A DNA stretch of 64,000 nucleotides, taken from positions 2,529,981 to 2,593,980 of the forward strand of contig NZ_LT629732.1 of NCBI RefSeq assembly GCF_900104745.1, read 5' to 3'. The translations under genes were made by a program, and so were the position numbers. Under the pieces are notes generated by a model. It searched no databases, was not told where the DNA came from, and worked only from the letters and a program-made list of their open reading frames with translations. Source of the DNA: Actinopolymorpha singaporensis (GTDB lineage Bacteria; Actinomycetota; Actinomycetes; Propionibacteriales; Actinopolymorphaceae). Of the stretch, positions 1-8,511 are shown one piece after another. Every line of letters begins with the position of its first letter. Within the stretch, counting starts at the first letter, position 1.

Positions 1-1
1 T

Positions 2-454
2 CTGCCCGGTCCCACGGTCCGCGGGTTCCTCGCCTGCTCCGCCGTCGTACGCAGGTCGGCGTTCCTGCACGTCGGAGGTTTCAACGACCTGCTCTTCTTC
101 ATGGGGGAGGAGACCATGCTCGCCTACGATCTGATGGCGGCCGGATGGGGAGTGGCGTACGTCGAGGAGGTCACGGCCCACCACCATCCCGCGCCGTCCC
201 GCGGCCCGTCGTCGCAGCGACTGGCCATGGAAGAGCGCAACTCGGTCCTGACGGCGTGGATGCGGCGTCCTGTCAAGGTCGCCTTGCAGGCGACGACGGC
301 GAAGCTGGCGGCGTCGGCGGTCACCCGGCACCCGTCACGTGGGGCCTTGCCGCAGGCCCTACGGCGGTTGCCGAGCGCACTGCGTCAGCGGAGCGTCCTC
401 CCGGAAGCGGTGGAGGCGCAGGTACGCCTGGTCGAGAGTGGTGACCGCCCCTGA
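2..454 (+). CDS. Glycosyltransferase family 2, C-terminal part (5' end outside window)
   Basis: This is the last 150 codons of a GT-A fold glycosyltransferase that transfers a sugar from an activated donor. The visible part holds the acceptor-side block FLACSAVVRRSAFLHVGGF at about residues 9-27 and then MGEETMLAYDL at about 34-44, which carries the acidic pair used as catalytic base in GT2 enzymes of the rhamnosyl/galactofuranosyl type. A basic, Ala/Arg-rich tail follows and the gene ends at TGA 452-454. The frame is open to the window edge, so the donor-binding DXD half lies upstream. No membrane segment is visible in this part. Acceptor and donor cannot be told from the fragment. The family is secure, the substrate unknown. 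Confidence 0.85.
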   Translation: MPGPTVRGFLACSAVVRRSAFLHVGGFNDLLFFMGEETMLAYDLMAAGWGVAYVEEVTAHHHPAPSRGPSSQRLAMEERNSVLTAWMRRPVKVALQATTAKLAASAVTRHPSRGALPQALRRLPSALRQRSVLPEAVEAQVRLVESGDRP

Positions 455-521
455 CGTACGACGCACGTCGTGCGAGGCGGCCACCACAGACCGCGGGCCG
501 GATCGGGCGACCTTCGCGGCC

Positions 522-902
522 TCAGTCGGCGAGCTGGGCGGCGGAGATGGAGACGCGGACGGTCCCGTCCTGCACCCCGAGAACGTCCGCTGCGCTGACG
601 TAGAAGTCGCGCTTGAACAACCCACTCGGGTCCACCTTGACGAATCCCGTGCGCAGGAGGTCCGCTGCCCCGGCAGTGGGGACGGCGAAGGGTTCCCGGT
701 TGTCGAAGGCGGCGAGCACGTTGGAGACGACGCCACCGCCCCCGGGCGACGGAGCCTGCTGGCCCTGCTCGGTGGCGGCTTCGGGGTCGCCCATCTTCAG
801 CTCGGCCACCTTGCCGAGCTTCTTGCCCTCGGCATCGACCACGGGCATGCCCTCACGCACCTGCGTGATGGGACCTTCGTTACCTGACAACGGCGTCGTC
901 AT
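522..902 (-). CDS. PRC-barrel-like (DUF2171-type) small protein
   Basis: A 126-residue soluble protein. Residues about 10-40 (ITQVREGMPVVDAEGKKLGK) follow the PRC-barrel/DUF2171 pattern of a strand, a Gly turn and a strand. After a Gly/Gln/Pro-rich linker (about 43-58), residues 86-126 give a second beta-rich block (GFVKVD, then FKRDFYVSAADVLGV). Such proteins bind other macromolecules or sense stress, but no enzyme activity is known. The start is supported by AAGGGAG six bases before the ATG. It stands alone between a plus-strand glycosyltransferase end and the decarboxylase gene. The domain assignment rests on pattern similarity only. Confidence 0.6.
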   Translation of the reverse strand: MTTPLSGNEGPITQVREGMPVVDAEGKKLGKVAELKMGDPEAATEQGQQAPSPGGGGVVSNVLAAFDNREPFAVPTAGAADLLRTGFVKVDPSGLFKRDFYVSAADVLGVQDGTVRVSISAAQLAD

Positions 903-1040
903 GTCGTTCTCCCTTCACGGAAGCGGACCTGGCCGTTCGGAAACTGTCAGGAGCCCATACCCCAGGAGACGCGCCGATCACGTGGAACATGCTCGATGGA
1001 CGTGGCCGGTGGCCTGATTCGGCCACCAGGGCAGCTCGGC

Positions 1041-2504
1041 TCACTCGGCGACGACGCGGAACGTCTGCATCTGCGGGTCCGCCGCGTCCGGAATGAGCAT
1101 TCCGGCGGGCGGGCCGCTGGTGAGGTACTCCACGACCTCCGCCGTGATCCGCTCGCCCGGGGCCAGCACGGGCACTCCCGGCGGGTACGGGCTCACGAGC
1201 TCCGCCGCCACCCGGCCGACGGCATCTTCGGCGGAGACCTGTTCGACGCGGCCGAAGAAGGCATCGCGAGGAAGCATCACCGTCTCCAGTTCGAGCCCGT
1301 CGTGCGGACGCGGGAGGTGCACCTCGGGTTCCTGACCGATCTTGTCACGATCCTTCGCGAGGTTCCCGATCGTGTCCACGAGCAGGCGTTCGGTCTCGTC
1401 GTTGTCGCTGTGCGTCAACCGGAAGTTGATCCGGCACGTGTCGGCCGAACCCGCGTCGACGTGGTAGGCGGCGCGCAGGAAGTCAGCGGCCTGGTATCCG
1501 GTGATGCCCAGCCCACGCACGTCGACGGTGACGGACAGCGGGTCGTACTCGTACGCGCCGCCCTTGCCGACCACCTGATCGCCCAGCAGTTCCAGACCGG
1601 GCGTGTCGGCGACGACATCGCGTACCCGCTCGGCGCGGCGGATCGCCGCATCGAGCAACCCGTGTCCCTGCTCGACCATCTGCCGGCGCCACCCGTCCAG
1701 CGAGCCGTAGACGAGGGTCGAGGGACTGGTCGTCCCCAGGATGTCCTCGCGTTGTGACAGGACCGCCGGGTCGACCCGGTCGCCTTGCAGGTGGAACACC
1801 GAACTCTGCTCGATCGCACCACCCATCTTGTGCACGCTCGTGACGACCAGATCGGCGCCGGCGTCCATCCCCCAGGTCGGAAGGCCGCGGTGGAACGGCA
1901 GGTGCGCACCCCAGGCCTCGTCCACGATGAGAGGTACGCCGTACTCGTGGCAGACGGCGGCGACTCCCCGGATGTCGGCGCAGGTGCCCCAGTCCGTGGG
2001 CGTGATGAGCAACATTCCCTTGACATCGGGGTTGGCCTCGAGCGCCCGGCGTACGTCGTCCGGCTCCGGCGGGTGCGCCAGGTGGCGTTCGGCGTCGAAC
2101 TTCGCGTGTACCCACACCGGATCGGTGCCGTTGACCACCACGCCGGACACCACGGACTTGTGGGCGTTGCGGGAGATGGCGAGCTTCTCGCCGGGGCCGG
2201 CCACCGCGAGCATCGCCGACTTCACCGAGAGAGAGCTTCCGCAGGTGGAGAAGAAGGCGTGCTCGGCTCCCACCGCGTCGGCCATCAGTTCCTGTGCCTG
2301 GGTGAGCACGCCCTGTGACTCGCGCCGGTCGTCCAGTCCGCCCAGCAGGAGCACGTCGGAGGCGAAGACGTCCTTTCCGAGGACCTCGAGCACGCGTGGA
2401 TCGACCCCTCGGCCCTGCTTGTGGCCGGGCGGGCCGTAGTAGACGTCGCCTCGGCGGCGGAACTCCTGCAGCGCTTCCAGCACGGGAACCCGCGAATGGT
2501 CCAT
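1041..2504 (-). CDS. Orn/Lys/Arg decarboxylase, PLP-dependent (fold type I, short Gram-positive form)
   Basis: A 487-residue basic amino acid decarboxylase that would make a polyamine or diamine (agmatine, cadaverine or putrescine) in the cytoplasm. The N-terminal GPPGHKQGRG (about 24-33), the FSTCGSS block (about 85-91), VDEAWGAH with the PLP-ring Asp195, and SVHKMGG with Schiff-base Lys226 are all present. The C-terminal domain ends with the typical PYPPGVPVLAPGERI segment. Length fits the roughly 490-residue Bacillus SpeA/YaaO type rather than the 700-residue inducible enzymes. The reading frame runs further upstream, but ATG at 2504 has GGAGG eight bases before it and the conserved region starts there. 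Which amino acid it uses cannot be decided from sequence. Confidence 0.88.
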   Translation of the reverse strand: MDHSRVPVLEALQEFRRRGDVYYGPPGHKQGRGVDPRVLEVLGKDVFASDVLLLGGLDDRRESQGVLTQAQELMADAVGAEHAFFSTCGSSLSVKSAMLAVAGPGEKLAISRNAHKSVVSGVVVNGTDPVWVHAKFDAERHLAHPPEPDDVRRALEANPDVKGMLLITPTDWGTCADIRGVAAVCHEYGVPLIVDEAWGAHLPFHRGLPTWGMDAGADLVVTSVHKMGGAIEQSSVFHLQGDRVDPAVLSQREDILGTTSPSTLVYGSLDGWRRQMVEQGHGLLDAAIRRAERVRDVVADTPGLELLGDQVVGKGGAYEYDPLSVTVDVRGLGITGYQAADFLRAAYHVDAGSADTCRINFRLTHSDNDETERLLVDTIGNLAKDRDKIGQEPEVHLPRPHDGLELETVMLPRDAFFGRVEQVSAEDAVGRVAAELVSPYPPGVPVLAPGERITAEVVEYLTSGPPAGMLIPDAADPQMQTFRVVAE

Positions 2505-2815
2505 CGTCTGCTCCTCCGTACTCGCCGGGACGCAAGGTCTCGGCCGGATCGACGTACTCGGTCGTTCAGCGTGCGGTCCTACCCCGCCAAGCGGCCGACA
2601 TACCCGCGGTGGTGGCCGGACCCAGACCTGGGACGCGACCCGCGACGAGACAGCGTGGTCCTCGCTGTCGGAAGTACATGGATCCCTCACGCCTCCGGCC
2701 AGGACCGGCTTCGCTCCGTGAAGTGTGGAGACGTACGGGGCCTATGACCCCCGTAGGTCTCCACACTTCGCCGCGTCGGATTCCTCTGCGGTCAAGGTGG
2801 ATGTGCGGGTCGTAC
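2505..2815. other. Intergenic region with one hairpin repeat
   Basis: 311 bases between the decarboxylase start and the end of the upstream GNAT gene, both on the minus strand. The only clear structure is the hairpin repeat at 2720-2769. The frame open across 2505-2690 looks like an untranslated extension because the Shine-Dalgarno sequence and the conserved protein both begin at 2504. The decarboxylase promoter should lie here, but I see no strong -35/-10 pair. Confidence 0.5.
2720..2769. repeat. Dispersed hairpin repeat, copy 1 (3' of a GNAT gene)
   Basis: Inverted repeat with arms of about 21 bases and an 8-base loop. The left arm is AAGTGTGGAGACGTACGGGG (2721-2740). The right arm, read on the other strand, is the same with one change (CCTACGG for CGTACGG). 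The same element recurs at 9882-9931. It begins 46 bases past the stop codon of the minus-strand GNAT gene (2816-3379), so it may act as its terminator. No T-run follows on either side. Two near-identical copies in a dispersed setting suggest a REP-like repeat family. Confidence 0.75.
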
Positions 2816-3379
2816 TCACTCATGGGCGGCGCGCCATTCGCGCTCCAGAATGGCGTAGGTGTAGCCGTCGACCCAGCCGAGCTCGGCGTGCCAGGAGTCC
2901 TCGATGCCGTGCTGCTCGCGACGCATACCGGCCTTCTCGAGGACACGCGCCGAGGCGGCGTTGTCGGCGTAGCAACCGGCGGTGACCCGGCGCAGGCCGA
3001 GGTGGCCGAACGCCGCTGTCAACAGGCCCTTGGCGAGGTGGGTGGCGTAGCCCCGGCCGGCGGCACGCGGGTCGACGATGTACCCGATCAGGCCGTCGGT
3101 TCCCTTGGGCACGCCTGGTTGACCCATCGCGTCGACGACCTCCAGGAATCCGATCGCCACGACCTGGCCGTCCGCCTCGGCGACGCAGGAGAAGTCCGTT
3201 GTGCTGGACGGTTTCGCCAGCCAGTCGCGGCGGAACTTCTCCGGGTCCACGGTTGTGGCGATCAGGAAGCGCTGGACCGCCGGATCGTTGCGGAACGCCA
3301 ACAGCGGCTCGATGTCTGGTTCGCTCGCGTCGCGCAGCAGAAGTGGGCCGACTCGTAGCGGCCAGGGTCTGGTCGTCAC
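2816..3379 (-). CDS. GNAT family N-acetyltransferase (RimJ/RimL-like)
   Basis: A 187-residue acetyl-CoA-dependent acyltransferase. LRDASEPDIEPLLAFRNDPAV near the N-terminus is typical of the RimJ/RimL (Acetyltransf_3) branch. The acetyl-CoA loop is DPRAAGRGYATHLAKGLL (about 104-121), and NAASARVLEKAGM (about 142-154) is the usual motif B. I place the start at GTG 3379 because homology begins there; a second GTG sits six bases upstream and neither has a strong ribosome site. It is followed on the minus strand by the hairpin repeat. The substrate may be a protein N-terminus, an antibiotic or a metabolite; nothing nearby decides this. Confidence 0.8.
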   Translation of the reverse strand: MTTRPWPLRVGPLLLRDASEPDIEPLLAFRNDPAVQRFLIATTVDPEKFRRDWLAKPSSTTDFSCVAEADGQVVAIGFLEVVDAMGQPGVPKGTDGLIGYIVDPRAAGRGYATHLAKGLLTAAFGHLGLRRVTAGCYADNAASARVLEKAGMRREQHGIEDSWHAELGWVDGYTYAILEREWRAAHE

Positions 3380-3456
3380 GCCCACACCCTGACACAGCGG
3401 ATCACCGTGCTGTCCAGCGGACTGCCGGGCTGTCCGGCGGATCGCCGCGAGGTGGA

Positions 3457-4575
3457 TCACGTCGTCTTGACCAGGTTCTCGAGTAGGTCGGTGCTGTCCG
3501 GACGGAACAGCGCGCGGGCGCATTCGATCTGATGCGACCTGGCCGGCGCACCTGGGCCAAGTGAGTCCAGAGCCGCCAGCAGGTCGTGCGGGTCGTCCGT
3601 CCGCGTGACCGCACCCACCCGGGTGAGGTGGTCGGCAGCAGCGAGGCCGTGCCCCGGCAGCGGCACGTGGGCCACTACCGGCGTACCCGCCCCGAACGCC
3701 TCCGTGCAGGTCTGACCTCCGGAGTTCTCCACCAGCGCGTAGGAACCGGCCAGCAGTTCGGCGATGTCGTCCCGCCACCCGAGGGCGTGCCCGGGGCCCG
3801 TCGCCCGGTCGAGGTGGCCCAGCAGTCGTCGGTTTCTGCCGCACAGCACCAACGGGGAGTAGCGCCCGGACTCGGCGAGGGCACGAACGGTCAGGACCAG
3901 GTTGGTGGCGACTCCCCATGCCCCGGTGGACAGTACGACGAACGGCCTGTCCCCGCCGTCGATCCTGCCCCCACCGGCCGCGGCCTTGTTCAGGAAGCCA
4001 GGAGTCAGTGGTGCCAGCGGGCCGAGCCAGAACGCCCGCTCACCGACGTGCTCGGCGGCGAGCTCGCGTCCCTGCGGTGACAGGCACAGGTACGCGTCGT
4101 TCCCGGGTGAGAGCCACAGCGCGTGTGGTGCGAATTCCGTGAGCACCACGAGTGCGGGCGCCCTCAGTATGCCGTCCATCCGCAACCGGCCGACCACTGT
4201 CGCGGCGAGGTGGAAGGTCGTGACGACCGCGTCCGGGTCGGCTGCCCGGACGGCGTCACGTGCGGCCGGCACCAACAGGCGGACCAGTGGCTCCACAAGG
4301 TGACGCGCCTCGTCGGGATCGGCGAATCTGTCGTACACGCGTTGGTATCTGCCGGGCGCGTGTCGCAGGGTCACCGCGTAGCCGGAGCGGATGGCGCTGC
4401 CGATCCCCACCGGCAGCAGGCGCAGAAGGTCGAGCAGTTGCACCTGGTGGCCGCGTTCACGTAGGCGCCGGGCAATCTCGGCCGCCACCTGGTCGTGGCC
4501 GCCACCCATGCTCGCGGACACGATCAGGAGACGCGGGCCATCAGGTGCGACAGGTCGGACACCCGGGTCTGACAT
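3457..4575 (-). CDS. MGDG synthase/UGT-like glycosyltransferase (GT-B)
   Basis: A 372-residue GT-B glycosyltransferase. The N-terminal LLIVSASMGGGHDQVAAEIA (about 15-34) is the MGDG-synthase signature with the GGGH loop. The C-terminal half has LVENSGGQTCTEAFGAGTPV (about 284-303), the UGT nucleotide-sugar motif. Known relatives glycosylate diacylglycerol (glycolipid synthases) or act like MurG and UgtP. It is divergent from a DMT transporter (253-base gap), which is followed by a polysaccharide deacetylase, so an envelope role is plausible. There is no signal peptide or membrane helix, so it would act at the inner face of the membrane. The acceptor is not known. Confidence 0.8.
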   Translation of the reverse strand: MSDPGVRPVAPDGPRLLIVSASMGGGHDQVAAEIARRLRERGHQVQLLDLLRLLPVGIGSAIRSGYAVTLRHAPGRYQRVYDRFADPDEARHLVEPLVRLLVPAARDAVRAADPDAVVTTFHLAATVVGRLRMDGILRAPALVVLTEFAPHALWLSPGNDAYLCLSPQGRELAAEHVGERAFWLGPLAPLTPGFLNKAAAGGGRIDGGDRPFVVLSTGAWGVATNLVLTVRALAESGRYSPLVLCGRNRRLLGHLDRATGPGHALGWRDDIAELLAGSYALVENSGGQTCTEAFGAGTPVVAHVPLPGHGLAAADHLTRVGAVTRTDDPHDLLAALDSLGPGAPARSHQIECARALFRPDSTDLLENLVKTT

Positions 4576-4828
4576 CGCCTTGCCGTCCTCGGTGGTCGCG
4601 CCGGCGGCCGCCGTGTCACAGGCGGGGCGTGCGGGTAGGAGCGGGAGGCGAAGCAGGTCGTCATGCGGTGCCCTCGGGCGGGCAACAGGCCCTTACGGAC
4701 GGACGCGGTGCCAGGCTGTCACAGCGTTTGGTGGGAGAACAGCGGTTTCGGCAAGGAGGACATGGGTTCGGAGGAGTCGCGACCCGCGGGCGCGGGTGGA
4801 GACCAACGATTCAGAACCGGCGGGCCGC

Positions 4829-5797
4829 ATGGTGATCAGTGCTGTCCTCGCGGCCTTCGCGGCGGCGAGCAACGCCATCGCGTCCGTTCTGCAACGGTAC
4901 GAGGCGCGTACGGCACCGAGCAGGGAGGCGTTCCGGCTCGCCCTGCTTCGTGATCTGGCCCACAGGCCCCTGTGGTGGCTGGGGATCGCAGGCATCGCCG
5001 CGGGTGCGGTGTTCCAGGGAGCGGCGCTGCTCACCGGCCCGCTCGCACTTGTCCAGCCGATCATGATGGTCGAGTTGCCCTTCACGCTGATGCTCGCGGC
5101 ACTGGTCTTCCATCACGGCCGGGGCAGGCGTGCGATGTCGGCGGTGGTCGGCATCACGGCCGGGGTGGTGGTGTTGCTGGTCTCGGTCGACCCGTCCGGT
5201 GGGACCACCGAGGTACGTGTGGGCCGATGGCTGGCCGCGTTGCCCGGGATCGCGTTGGGACTGGTCGCCCTGATCGGCATCGGCAGGGCGGTGAGAGGGA
5301 TGGCCAGAGCTGCCGCGCTGGGGATGGCCACCGCTGTCATGTTCGCGTTGACGGCGGCGTTCATGAAGGACGCGACCGGGCGGATTCCCTTCGGCGCTGC
5401 GGCGTTCTTCACCAGTTGGCAGCTGTACGCCACGTGTGCGGCCGGGCTGGTCGCCCTTTTCCTGCTGCAGAATGCCTATCAGGCAGGGACGTTGGTCGTG
5501 GCGCAGCCCGCGGTCACGGTGGGCGACGCTCTGGTGAGCCTCGTGCTCGGCGTGGTGCTCTTCGAGGAGGACCTGCGGCTGGACGGGTGGTGGCTCGCCG
5601 TCGCCCTCCTCGGCCTGGGTTTGATCATCCTCGGGGCCGTTGAGCTCTCCCGGTCGCCGCTGGTGAGTGGTGTCGTCACCCCGCCGGACTCCGCCGAAGT
5701 ACAGCGGTCGAGTTCGCCGGCTCCGGGCGAGGAGCCGTCAGATCCTGCGGATCCCGAGGGCTCCGCGGAGCCCGACGATCCGGCGGCTCCACCGTAG
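4829..5797 (+). CDS. DMT-superfamily (EamA-like) membrane transporter
   Basis: A 322-residue integral membrane protein with about 9-10 hydrophobic segments starting directly at the N-terminus (MVISAVLAAFAAASNAIASV). It has the small-residue-rich helices and internal repeat of drug/metabolite transporters. LVQPIMMVELPFTLMLAAL (about 77-95) matches a subfamily annotated as multidrug DMT permease. The C-terminal 45 residues are Pro/Asp/Glu/Ser-rich and probably cytoplasmic. I chose ATG 4829; an in-frame GTG at 4796 is possible, and neither has a good ribosome site. The deacetylase gene follows 41 bases later on the same strand. Substrate unknown. Confidence 0.75.
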   Translation: MVISAVLAAFAAASNAIASVLQRYEARTAPSREAFRLALLRDLAHRPLWWLGIAGIAAGAVFQGAALLTGPLALVQPIMMVELPFTLMLAALVFHHGRGRRAMSAVVGITAGVVVLLVSVDPSGGTTEVRVGRWLAALPGIALGLVALIGIGRAVRGMARAAALGMATAVMFALTAAFMKDATGRIPFGAAAFFTSWQLYATCAAGLVALFLLQNAYQAGTLVVAQPAVTVGDALVSLVLGVVLFEEDLRLDGWWLAVALLGLGLIILGAVELSRSPLVSGVVTPPDSAEVQRSSSPAPGEEPSDPADPEGSAEPDDPAAPP

Positions 5798-5838
5798 GCG
5801 ACGTAGGCGACGTAGGTGGATGTGGGGAGAGCAGCGCA

Positions 5839-6558
5839 ATGCGCAGGTTGACAGCGACCACGGCGGCGGCCGGGGCCATCCTCGTGGCCGCGGGAGCGGT
5901 TGCCGATCTTCTTCCGACCGCGACCGCGATCACTGCCGTACGCAGGTTGTGTCCGACCCTCGCCGGGCGCGGTGACCCGGGCCACGTCGCCCTCACCTTC
6001 GATGACGGTCCGCACCCGGTCGCCACCCCCCTCCTGCTCGACCGGCTCGACGAACTCTCCGTGCGGGCGACGTTCTTTCTCCTCGCCGATCAGGTCCTCA
6101 GGTGTCCGCGGATCGCGTACGAGATCGGCAGGTGTGGCCACGAGGTCGCCGTGCACGGTCTGCGGCACGACGCACCGACCAGACCGTGGCGCGCGAGGAC
6201 CGATCTGGTGCGGGCGTACGAAACCATCGTCGACGGAACGGGTGCGAGGCCCGCTTGGTACCGCCCGCCGTACGGCGTCCTCACCACGTCTCGCGCCGCC
6301 GCGGCCAGACGGCTCGGGCTCCGGACCGTCCTCTGGACGTCTGACGGGCGCGACTGGGCTGCCGGTGCCGACGGTGACTCGGTGGCTCGTCGTGTCCTCG
6401 GCAGTCTGGACGGCGGCGGCACCGTCCTCCTGCACGACTCCGACGTCGCTGCGGTTCCCGGCTCGTGGCGATCGACGTTGGACGCGGTTGGCACCGTCGT
6501 GGGCCACTGCCGCAGGCAAGGCTGGGTTGTCGGACCGCTCCGCGACCACGGCATGTGA
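5839..6558 (+). CDS. Polysaccharide deacetylase (NodB, CE4), secreted or membrane-anchored
   Basis: A 239-residue carbohydrate esterase family 4 protein that would remove N- or O-acetyl groups from peptidoglycan or an extracellular polysaccharide. An N-terminal hydrophobic segment (about 8-30) acts as signal or anchor. Motifs are in order: TFDDGPHP (about 53-60, catalytic Asp and metal Asp), HGLRH (metal His pair, in place of the common H-S-x-x-H), WYRPPYG (about 139-145), WTSDGRDW and VLLHDS. GGGGAGAG lies a few bases before the ATG. The 41-base gap to the DMT gene holds a small GTAGGCGAC duplication. The pair may be cotranscribed. Confidence 0.85.
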   Translation: MRRLTATTAAAGAILVAAGAVADLLPTATAITAVRRLCPTLAGRGDPGHVALTFDDGPHPVATPLLLDRLDELSVRATFFLLADQVLRCPRIAYEIGRCGHEVAVHGLRHDAPTRPWRARTDLVRAYETIVDGTGARPAWYRPPYGVLTTSRAAAARRLGLRTVLWTSDGRDWAAGADGDSVARRVLGSLDGGGTVLLHDSDVAAVPGSWRSTLDAVGTVVGHCRRQGWVVGPLRDHGM

Positions 6559-6606
6559 CGAGGCGGTGAGAAGTACGGCGGCGAGGACAGTACGGGCCTT
6601 GGCGGG

Positions 6607-7398
6607 TCAGAGGCAGAACGGGTGACCCGCGGGATCGGAGTAGATGTTGCCCGGGACCGGGAAGCGGATGGCACCGTGTCGTTCGGCTCGTTCCATGGCG
6701 GCCGGAGCGCCGTCGGGGAAGCGGTAGTCCACGTGCAGTTGCGCGGGGTACGCGGGGTCGGGCCAACGGGCCGCTGGAAACCGCGCGTGCTGGAAGGCCA
6801 GGTTGGGCAGATCGTCGTCGTCGAGGTCGAGGACCACCCACTCCGGCGAGTCCTCGAGCCGGCTCTCGATGCCGAGGAAGCCCTGGTAGAAGCTCGCCAG
6901 CACGCGAGGACTGAGGCAGTCGAACACCAGCCGCTGGACCCTCACTCCTTCGCCGGTGAGGGTCTGGTCCGGATGGAGGCAGAACGGGTGCCCCGCGGGA
7001 TCGGCGTAGGTGCGGAAAGTGGCCTGGTGCTTCAGCAGCGTGGCACCCAGACCGAGAACCAGCTTGTCGGCGGCCTCCGCGTCGGGGACCACGATGTCCA
7101 GGTGCAGCTGCTGCGGATACTCCGGATCGGGCCAGCGAGGCGGCCGCTGATCCGACCAGCCGTCGCCGTCCAGCGCCAACTGCAGCCGGCTGCCGCCGTC
7201 GGTTGTACGCCCTGCAACGCAGTCCTCGTCCGGTGGTCTCCTGGCGAGTTTGAGCCAGCCGTACGGCTCGAACTGCCGCATGCCGAGCAGTTCTCCGTAG
7301 AACTCGGCGAGTACTCGGCGCCCCTCCCTGCCGTTGATCAGCTCGGGTGCACCGATCGTGATCGTCATCGCGTCGCTGTCTCGAAGAAGATGTCCCAT
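6607..7398 (-). CDS. VOC family protein with two glyoxalase-like domains
   Basis: A 263-residue protein made of two vicinal-oxygen-chelate modules of the Glyoxalase-like (Glyoxalase_6) type. Each module ends in the same box, DPAGHPFCL: one at about residue 133 and one as the last nine residues of the protein. Each also has a W-P-DP-x-YP-x-QLH(V/L)D strand. Metal ligands of this fold come from the QLHxD and C-terminal strands, but the activity of this subfamily is not established. Start 7398 has GAGG seven bases upstream; a second ATG at 7368 has none. It is the last gene of a minus-strand run with the acyltransferase 36 bases or more upstream. Confidence 0.8.
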   Translation of the reverse strand: MGHLLRDSDAMTITIGAPELINGREGRRVLAEFYGELLGMRQFEPYGWLKLARRPPDEDCVAGRTTDGGSRLQLALDGDGWSDQRPPRWPDPEYPQQLHLDIVVPDAEAADKLVLGLGATLLKHQATFRTYADPAGHPFCLHPDQTLTGEGVRVQRLVFDCLSPRVLASFYQGFLGIESRLEDSPEWVVLDLDDDDLPNLAFQHARFPAARWPDPAYPAQLHVDYRFPDGAPAAMERAERHGAIRFPVPGNIYSDPAGHPFCL

Positions 7399-7434
7399 CG
7401 CCGTTCCTCAGCCTTCGTCGCCGGCCCGCCGGGC

Positions 7435-8457
7435 TCACAGAAGCTTCAGGGCTTCAGTCGGGTCCAGCAGGCACCAGCCTGCGCCACCGTGCCAGTGATG
7501 GCCGGCCTTGAGATGGTCGACAATCGCGCGTTGCAGGGTCGAACGACGAGGGAGTTCGGCAGGGTCGGTCCCCACCTTGCCGAAGACGAACCGGAGAATC
7601 ACCGCGTCGTCCGGGGCAGGTTCGTACGCCGGCCGGAAGCGCCGCTGGAACTGCAGGATGTTGCTCTCCACCGGTAGATAGTCCGCCAGCTGGTCGTCCA
7701 GCAGCCAGGAGTGGCACACCGCGACGTGGTACTCCTCTTCCGGGAAGTGCCGTGCGAAGAACTCTCTCGCCATCGCGAACGATCTCTCACACGCGGCCGG
7801 AGTCATCGGCCCATAGGTCGCCGGGACGTGGACCGCGAGGGCGGGATCGCCAGGTCCATATGGCTGGCCGGCGGCGGTGACGGCCTTGCCGGTCCGGTTT
7901 CCGAGCTTCGCCCGCTGGAACTGCAGGCGTCCTAGCTGGTAGATCTCGCCTCGGAAGTGCAGCCTGAGCCAGGACGCCAGCACCGTGTCGAGCCCACCCG
8001 TGCCGTACCAGAAGCGGTGGTCGGCCAGGACCCGGCCGAGGTCGGCGAGGGTCGGGCGGGAGATGTCGTCGGGGATCTCGCGCTCCCGGTGAAACGCCCT
8101 GACGTGCGGCAGCGCGGCGAGGTAGACGTAGACGTAGAAGTACCGCTGCAGGGCGCCCATGGCCGGCGCGAGCTCTGGGAGCGGTACTTCCGGCGTGACA
8201 GCGCCCATCCGGCTGACGACCAGTTGAGTGCAGGACTCCAGAAACCGCCACACGCGCGGGTCCCGATCCCGGCTCGGCAGCAGTGCGGTGAGCTCGTCGA
8301 TGTCCTCGTGCGGCACCGCCAGCTCCAGCAACAGCGGCGGCAGGTCGTCGGCCGCGGGCAGTACGACGTCGAACCGCGGTTCGCCGAGCGCTTCGACTAG
8401 CTCGACCAACTCCTTCGCCGCCGCATCGTCACGTACGAACTCGTCGATGACGTCCAC
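7435..8457 (-). CDS. Acyltransferase domain protein (NAT_N plus GNAT_C architecture)
   Basis: About 340 residues. It resembles proteins annotated as acyltransferase domain-containing, with an N-terminal NAT_N helical region (to about residue 170) and a GNAT-like C-terminal domain. Conserved-looking blocks are ALQRYFYVYVYLAALPHVR, HRFWYGTGGLD, LRLHFRGEIYQLGRLQFQR and HVAVCHSWLLDDQL with Cys and His. Relatives are little studied. An ATG exists at 8466, but the AGGAGG there touches it with no spacing. The GTG at 8457 sits nine bases after AGGAGG, so I take that as the start. It lies between two VOC-type genes on the same strand, 54 bases downstream of one and 36 upstream of the other. Confidence 0.65.
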   Translation of the reverse strand: MDVIDEFVRDDAAAKELVELVEALGEPRFDVVLPAADDLPPLLLELAVPHEDIDELTALLPSRDRDPRVWRFLESCTQLVVSRMGAVTPEVPLPELAPAMGALQRYFYVYVYLAALPHVRAFHREREIPDDISRPTLADLGRVLADHRFWYGTGGLDTVLASWLRLHFRGEIYQLGRLQFQRAKLGNRTGKAVTAAGQPYGPGDPALAVHVPATYGPMTPAACERSFAMAREFFARHFPEEEYHVAVCHSWLLDDQLADYLPVESNILQFQRRFRPAYEPAPDDAVILRFVFGKVGTDPAELPRRSTLQRAIVDHLKAGHHWHGGAGWCLLDPTEALKLL

Positions 8458-8511
8458 GCCACGCATCCTCCTGGTTGCCGGGTCGCGGTGTCCAGGAAGT
8501 GTCCAGACGGA